Positions 58,598-64,000 of a stretch of DNA of 64,000 nt are shown piece by piece. The position numbers and the translations under genes are program-made. Within the stretch, counting starts at the first letter, position 1, and each line of letters starts with the position of its first letter. The DNA comes from Neurospora tetrasperma FGSC 2508. Lineage: Eukaryota; Ascomycota; Sordariomycetes; Sordariales; Sordariaceae. Under the pieces are notes generated by a model. It did not search any database. It saw nothing but the letters and a program-made list of their open reading frames with translations, and was not told where the DNA came from. The stretch spans positions 4,752,171 through 4,816,170 of the forward strand of contig NW_009799179.1 of assembly GCF_000213175.1 (NCBI RefSeq), read 5' to 3'.

Positions 58598-60483
58598 TCA
58601 TATCCTGTTCATTCCCATAGGTTGTTGACCATACGCTCCTTGTACCTGCCCATACGGGCTTTCCTCCGGCAGCGGAGAAGCTCTAGCGTATGTATCTCTT
58701 GCGTCCCATGTTACCGTTGGTGGCGGTGACCGTGGTGGGCGAGGGCTCGAAAAAGACCTTGTTGGCACGTGGTAGCGTGCTGTGCTGCCGAAGTAATCGG
58801 GGGTTCGGCGACCTGAGCGGTTGCCGGAGTCGTGGTAGTTGCGAGGCCCCGGCGAAGTTGTGCCCTCACCAGGGGCATTATTCCTGGACAGCGAAGGGCT
58901 TCGGTAGCCGCCGTCGCCGCCGCTGCCATTGATGGGCGACCTCATGCTGTACGTGTTGTACGCGCTGTACGTGGGCGAAATCGGAGTCACTACGGAGGGT
59001 GTTACTGAGTCGTCCATTTTTTTCCCGGAGTTTTCCCGGGACAGCATCTCGTACGAACGTGTGTCTTTCTTGAGATCGTCCATCCGTGCGTCGACGGAGA
59101 CGAATTCTCGCTTGTTCCGCTGAGGAACCGTCATTAGGAGGTCGCGCCATCCCGTCACCATCGACCATCGACCGAGGAGGAGCAAAAGCCACAAGCCGTT
59201 TATCTAGCACATAGTTTATCAGGTTAGAACGTTATGTAATTGTTTGGTAATAAAACATGGTGGTTGGAAGCTTTACCGAGAGAAGCAGTAGAACTGCGCC
59301 AACAGTGGGCATGTCGACCACCAGTGGACCGGCCTTGTCCAAGCACTTGTGCTTGTCACCAGCCATCATCGCAAGGCACGCAACCCATTCCAGGGCAGTG
59401 CTCGGGTCTCTCCTAACGGCCTCCACCGTGTTGTCCTGGAAAACAAAGACGACTGAGAAAAGGACGACGTCGGTAACGATAATCAGAACAATCGCAATCC
59501 CCCTCCATTGAAGCTGGATGACTCGGCGTACACGTCTGTATGCCTGTTTGGGCGTCATGGTTCGGATGCTGTTGGTGTAGGAAGGCAAGTTCGAGTTTTC
59601 GGTGGAGGCGCTGTTGTCGGCAAGCGATGCAAGGTAGACCTTGATGCAATAACCAAACGTCGCAAACTGAATGAAGATGGTGAGTCCGGCAAAGATCAGC
59701 AAAGGGACCCAAAGGTCAGCCAAGCTGTTCTCGTGGTTGATATGACACGTCGACCCAAAGCGGAAAGAAACGCCACTAAAAACAAGGGCCATGATGATGC
59801 CGATAATGGGAATTCCCCAGCCGGTAGCTTGGGAGAACCACATAAAGTTACGTCCGACAACAACCTGCCAACAGATTTGCAGATGCAATGATAGGGAGCG
59901 CAAAAACACCCACATCACTCCTCCCCAACCTCCAAAGATCAAGAATGCGCCAGATACTGCGCAAGGTGAGTTGGTTTGCATCGAATTGGGCGTGATCGCA
60001 TCGTAGCATTCATCTGGCTGAGCGGCAAGAGGTATCACGAAACCGAGCTGTAAAGCATGTCAACGCTTCGAAATTCCACTTGGCAGCAGGGAATAAGCGG
60101 CCAAGTACTTACATTCATAAACAAAACTGCCGTGGTCAAGCACAGACTCAAGTAATGTCTGTGAGTCTTTTCGACGGGCAGAATGATCCAGGACAATAGA
60201 AGAAAGACACAACAGGCAGTGCCAGCAACTGCGACCCATTGTGCCACCTCTCCCAGGGTATTGAATTCGTCGGGATAGGCCCAATCGGTCATGGGGCAAG
60301 GCAGGCAGCACCTAAGCCCTTTGCCTACCTCCTGACATAACCTTCCATCCACAACTGGTCGTATGTTAGTTAGCAGCAACGCTCGTGATGACGAGGTTTC
60401 GGTTCCGGTAACTTACACCCCCCATCGTTAAAAAGCGCCTCGCTCAGAAAGGGCGCAGGACAAGGGTTCGTCGCGTTGGCCAT
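58598..60483 (-). CDS. Fungal seven-transmembrane receptor (frizzled/secretin-like GPCR)
   Basis: Four exons on the minus strand, 60483-60417, 60354-60113, 60047-59277 and 59203-58598, encode about 561 aa. The introns are 62, 65 and 73 bp. The N-terminus is Cys-rich (NPCPAPFLSEALFNDGG, then GLRCCLPCPMTDW), as in a disulfide-bonded ectodomain. Seven hydrophobic segments follow, for example WVAVAGTACCVFLLLSWIIL, YLSLCLTTAVLFMNLGFVIP, IPIIGIIMALVFSGVSF, LWVPLLIFAGLTIFIQFATF and WRGIAIVLIIVTDVVLFSVV. The last TM is joined across intron 3 (AVLLLLS to INGLWLLLLG). The cytoplasmic tail is about 180 aa, Ser/Pro/Tyr-rich, with many SP and TP sites (TPSVVTPISPTYSAY). The Cys pattern and topology suit fungal frizzled/cAMP-type receptors; ligand and G-protein partner are unknown. 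Confidence 0.82.
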
Positions 60484-63400
60484 CGTGTAGTCTTTCGAAG
60501 CTGCGTCTTTGAACTTTACTGTAGAACGACTTGTGAACCCTCCTGGCTCTGGGGATCGGCCGCTACCCGCTGATGTGCTTCAGCTCCCTCCAAGAAAAGG
60601 CCGCGCTCTGGTACTGACCAGATACGTCGGCTTTGAGGTCTCAATAGTCGACGCGTGACCCAGACAATCGCTAACAAAAGGCGCACGAAGTTAAAGTTGT
60701 CGTCGTCGTCGTCGTCGTGGCGTAGGAAAGAAGTATTAGTCGTCAAATCAAGACCCTAGGCCCAGATGGAATAGGGTGGAGACAATGGCAAATGATAGGT
60801 TGATAGAAAGGAGTGTTCGGGGACGTGGTCTACCCGCAAAGCTAAATCGAATACTTGACACAGGGTATGGTGGGTATAGAAGGAAATACAATACACTGAA
60901 AAGATGATATCACTCGACTGCAAGATAGGGAGTGTATCAGCATGAGCGATCAAGCACTCATGATGTGCCAAAGAGGGAACGGGGAGAAAGGGACCAAAAA
61001 AAGAACTTCCGGAAAACGAGCACCATGTGGAGGGCAGCGGGTGGTGGCACCCATATGTACAGGCAACTGGGCCGAGATGGTGTGCCCTTTCTTTTCTGTT
61101 TTGCCTTTCGGCCCTCCTTGGGGTTTCTGAGGTAGTGTTGTATGTGGTCCTCTCTTCTGTAGAACACCACCAAGCCCGCACGCCCTGCTCAGTAAGGCAA
61201 GACAGAAAGCTTTCTGGGCTTTGTGACCAGAATCGGAGTGGAGCGGAAAACATGGAAACGGGGGGCCTTCATCTTTGGGAACTGAGCCAATTGGTACGGC
61301 CATGCCCATTCAGCGTGCAGTGTTGTACCATGCGGTTGCATCCAGTCTCTTTCGTTGGCGATCTTAACCAACCATGGCGAAGCATTGAGGACCACTGTTA
61401 CCAAGAGTGCTAAGTGCTGCGGGGACATGTCCCAGATTGCACGCCGCCTGAGGTAGTATCAGCATGGAAAGCGAGGGCTGATGGCAGTCCAAGCGCATTC
61501 GGGACCATCTGATTCGGGGTCCCTTGGTTCGCTTGTGATCCCGTAAGAAGGCAATGTTTCCTATGGATGGGACCAGGCCCAGGCCCCCAGGAGGCCGGGT
61601 CCAGTCACAGTGGGGACCGACCGGGGGTGCAACGACGGGTGCCCTGAGGAACGCCAAGTGTTGACGATATCGCATCCATGTTCCTGACTGTGTGGTTTGC
61701 TGAAGGGACGGTTCAGGGGCGTGACCAGAGCAGCCACGGGAATTGACGAGTTGGGACGACAATTTTTCACACTGTGAAGATTGCCCATCCATTGGTCATG
61801 AAACCACTAAACCAGTGCCGTCACATCTCATTCGAGCCAGTCAGGAAGTATACAAGGAGATCATCTCAAAGGCGAAGAAGACTCACTGAATGGCTTCCTC
61901 TAGTCTCCCGAAGCGCCGGTAATCTCTTCTTTCTTCTTTTCCAAAAACGCCATCAGATGATGCTCATGACGATGATGGCCGACAGTGTCTCAGCTGGCAG
62001 ACAGTTCGGTTCGTGCTCCGTGAGGCCCACATGTATATGGGGTAGGTCTAGACCCGCTCCCGCCTGGCAGCCTTGGAAGAGAAACCAGACAGGCGTTTTG
62101 TTGACATAAAAAACCGATCGGTCGCGCAACAAATGTAGGTAACGGCTACCCCAAGCTGCTTTGAGAAGGGATCGTGGATGGCCATGATGGTGTCAAAAGG
62201 TCTGCAAGCGAAATTGACAGTCAGCACATCCTTCCGTTGCTCGGCTGCCTTTCTGCACTAGAGATACCTACCCGCCGTGCTCCATACCGGTTGCGACTGC
62301 CCTACGCCAGGGGCATGACTGTAGGTATAGAATGAAGCAGGACTGTACAACATTATCACCACAACATGGATGGCATGGATGCTAGGGAGGGAGAACTTGC
62401 AATAGCGACATCCGAGTTGGAAGAAAGTGCTGACACTCGACGAAAACGTCCAAGAACGCAGTACGTACACCACCTAGTAGTGACTGGCTGACAGTCCAAC
62501 ATCATCCCATGGCTCTTCAATCATCTCATGCTCAGGTGACGGTCCGAAATTACCAAATAGCTGGGCTTCCATATGTTCGGTGCTTTTCGCATCGGAAGCT
62601 GGCTGTTGGAGGAATAATGGCATTGGATTTCAGTCCACTGTTGTTGACCGGGACTGGAAGCCCAGGCTTCTTTACGCTACCTCTATCCATGGTGCGAAGA
62701 GGTGCATGCCCTACTGGCACTAGGGGCTACGCAGTATCGTCTATCCCTACTACCTAGTTTGGTGGTGTGCTAATAAGGTGGAAGGTACGCAGTACATGAC
62801 ATAGGTAGCATGTAGACGGCAGGTGGCCTGTGCAGTCGATCGACGACCTCATCCCCAAATTGGACGCGGGGTTAATTTTGACTCGGCCAACAGGGGCACT
62901 CTTCTTTTCCTGCCCTGTCCATTTTTCCATCCGACAGCAACATGGATTACCAACACCATATTTCCTGAGCATTGCCTTTAGTTTCCAGCACTGGCTTTCT
63001 GTCTCACATTTTCCATCCAAGAGAGACTACCCAGGACGGGATTTGTATTGGTCTTTCAAAGGCAGCGGCACATTCCTTGGACCAAGCAGCCTCTGTCACA
63101 CATGAACACCTAGGATCTCATTCATCGGTTGTCAAATAAACGCATTGCCCGATCCGCTCGGTCATCACACAGCTGTGACGGTGTACGCAGTGCAACGACA
63201 ACGCCCAGCTCCCACAAAGTTTTGCTAAATACTGACATACCAACCTTATCAGTACAACAGCAAGATACCGTAATCGGCCCGCCACTCGAGCTTTAGATGT
63301 TGCATTTTACGGACGCGACGTTCTCATGCAATCCGTCACTGAATTTGAAACTCCCCGTACATGAATCCCAATTGTACGATATCCGTGGGTGTCCGTACTG

Positions 63401-64000
63401 CGCCATCACCTCCAGTCACGGAGTCACGGTGTTGATGTCAGATGTCCTTAAGCGACACGGATCTCGACAACTGCCGCTCCCGGTCTCTCCATCTGCGACG
63501 GCTCGACATTCCAAAATGTTTGGAGTTTGGCCGTCTGTCTCATCCACCGCACACTGTCATCACCATAGCGACATGTTGAGTGGGAGAGATACCCAACCAA
63601 CATGGCTATCACACAGTTTTTGCTGCTTCCAGTGCGGCAGGTAATGTAACCCTACTAAATTTTCCTCGCCCTCCTACATAGGCACCCCCTTTTCTCGGTA
63701 CCGCATATTCGTTCTTTCACTCTGAACACCCACAGACCTCGAACACCGGGATTTGGAACCGCTCTGTTCTGCTCTTTTCGGTTTTAACTGCCCGGCTTTG
63801 TAGTTTTTGAAGAGTCTTCCCTCTAGGCTAGCTGGGACACCCTGACCATGTGGCCCATCGCGCGGTCACTTCCCGCTGGCATCTTATCTGTTCCCTCGCT
63901 TTGCTGGCTTTGTTAATCAGTATTCTCTTGGGTGGCACCTCCCCAGAAGAATGGTCACGATTCCGAAATTTGAAGCGGCTCGAGAACGCCACTGCACCAT
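60484..64000. other. 3.5-kb right-end region without a supportable gene
   Basis: The left part is the receptor promoter, with a GTC trinucleotide run at about 60698-60718. The rest has only short overlapping frames. From about 63830 to the end one plus-strand frame is open without an ATG and encodes a hydrophobic stretch (ICSLALLALLISILLGG) followed by polar residues. It might be an exon of a gene that continues beyond the window, but this cannot be decided here. Confidence 0.4.
60698..60718. repeat. GTC trinucleotide microsatellite
   Basis: About six to seven tandem GTC units lie in the receptor promoter or 5' UTR. Confidence 0.8.

Noticed and set aside
62365-62462. Plus-strand ATG frame with a basic end (TRRKRPRTQ) and a GTACGT donor-like site
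   Set aside because: It looked like the first exon of a transcription factor, but no downstream exon with a DNA-binding domain could be joined.
63828-64000. Open frame with a hydrophobic segment at the right edge
   Set aside because: There is no ATG, and too little sequence remains to tell a truncated exon from chance.
1-64000. tRNA, rRNA, CRISPR, retroelement or secondary-metabolite cluster signals
   Set aside because: I scanned for T-loop-like GGTTCGAATC words, direct-repeat arrays, long terminal repeats and backbone enzymes and saw none that held up. A tRNA with an intron could still be missed by eye.

Overview
This window is nuclear DNA from a filamentous ascomycete (Pezizomycotina, most likely a Sordariomycete; species not resolved). 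The support is: genes split by short introns of about 50-110 bp with GTAAGT-like donors and CTAAC/CTGAC branch sites; 0.5-6.5 kb intergenic spacers rich in homopolymers and short TACCTAC/TAGTGTA motifs; and a fungal gene set (CRT10, Rrp46, fungal ammonium permease, tricalbin, Osh protein, fungal 7TM receptor). No bacterial, organellar or viral region was seen, and no CRISPR array, rRNA or convincing tRNA.

Layout, left to right. 1-663 (-): N-terminal part of a PP2A activator (PTPA), cut by the window edge. 1273-2162 (+): exosome subunit Rrp46, divergent from PTPA. 5052-7204 (+): NAD kinase. 8287-10462 (-): homeodomain factor. 11627-13052 (-): GRF zinc-finger protein. 14060-16384 (-): ELMO/CED-12 protein. 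17899-22585 (-): tricalbin-like ER-plasma membrane tether. 26380-27006 (+): U2AF small subunit. 27779-31362 (-): large unrecognised disordered protein. 34673-36721 (+): oxysterol-binding protein with eight exons. 40114-41869 (-): ammonium transporter. 46078-46600: about 520-bp inverted-repeat element that looks like a MITE. 48423-50570 (-): membrane-anchored histidine acid phosphatase. 51860-54558 (-): CRT10 family protein. 55679-57115 (-): membrane-anchored GH5 glycosidase. 58598-60483 (-): seven-TM receptor. The last 3.5 kb hold no supportable gene.

The genes do not form a cluster or pathway. They are single-copy housekeeping and signalling genes, each with its own spacer. The nearest thing to a theme is membrane and lipid contact (tricalbin, Osh protein) and surface sensing or nutrient uptake (ammonium permease, 7TM receptor, anchored phosphatase and glycosidase), but nothing in the sequence shows co-regulation.

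I found no clear undescribed system. The items most worth a second look are the MITE-like element, the 1166-aa protein of unknown function, a weak coding-like relic at 2376-2767, the membrane anchors on the phosphatase and GH5 enzyme, and two CRT10 introns whose frame requires skipping the first AG after the branch site. All splice sites were placed by eye using frame continuity and consensus, and none is confirmed by transcripts.
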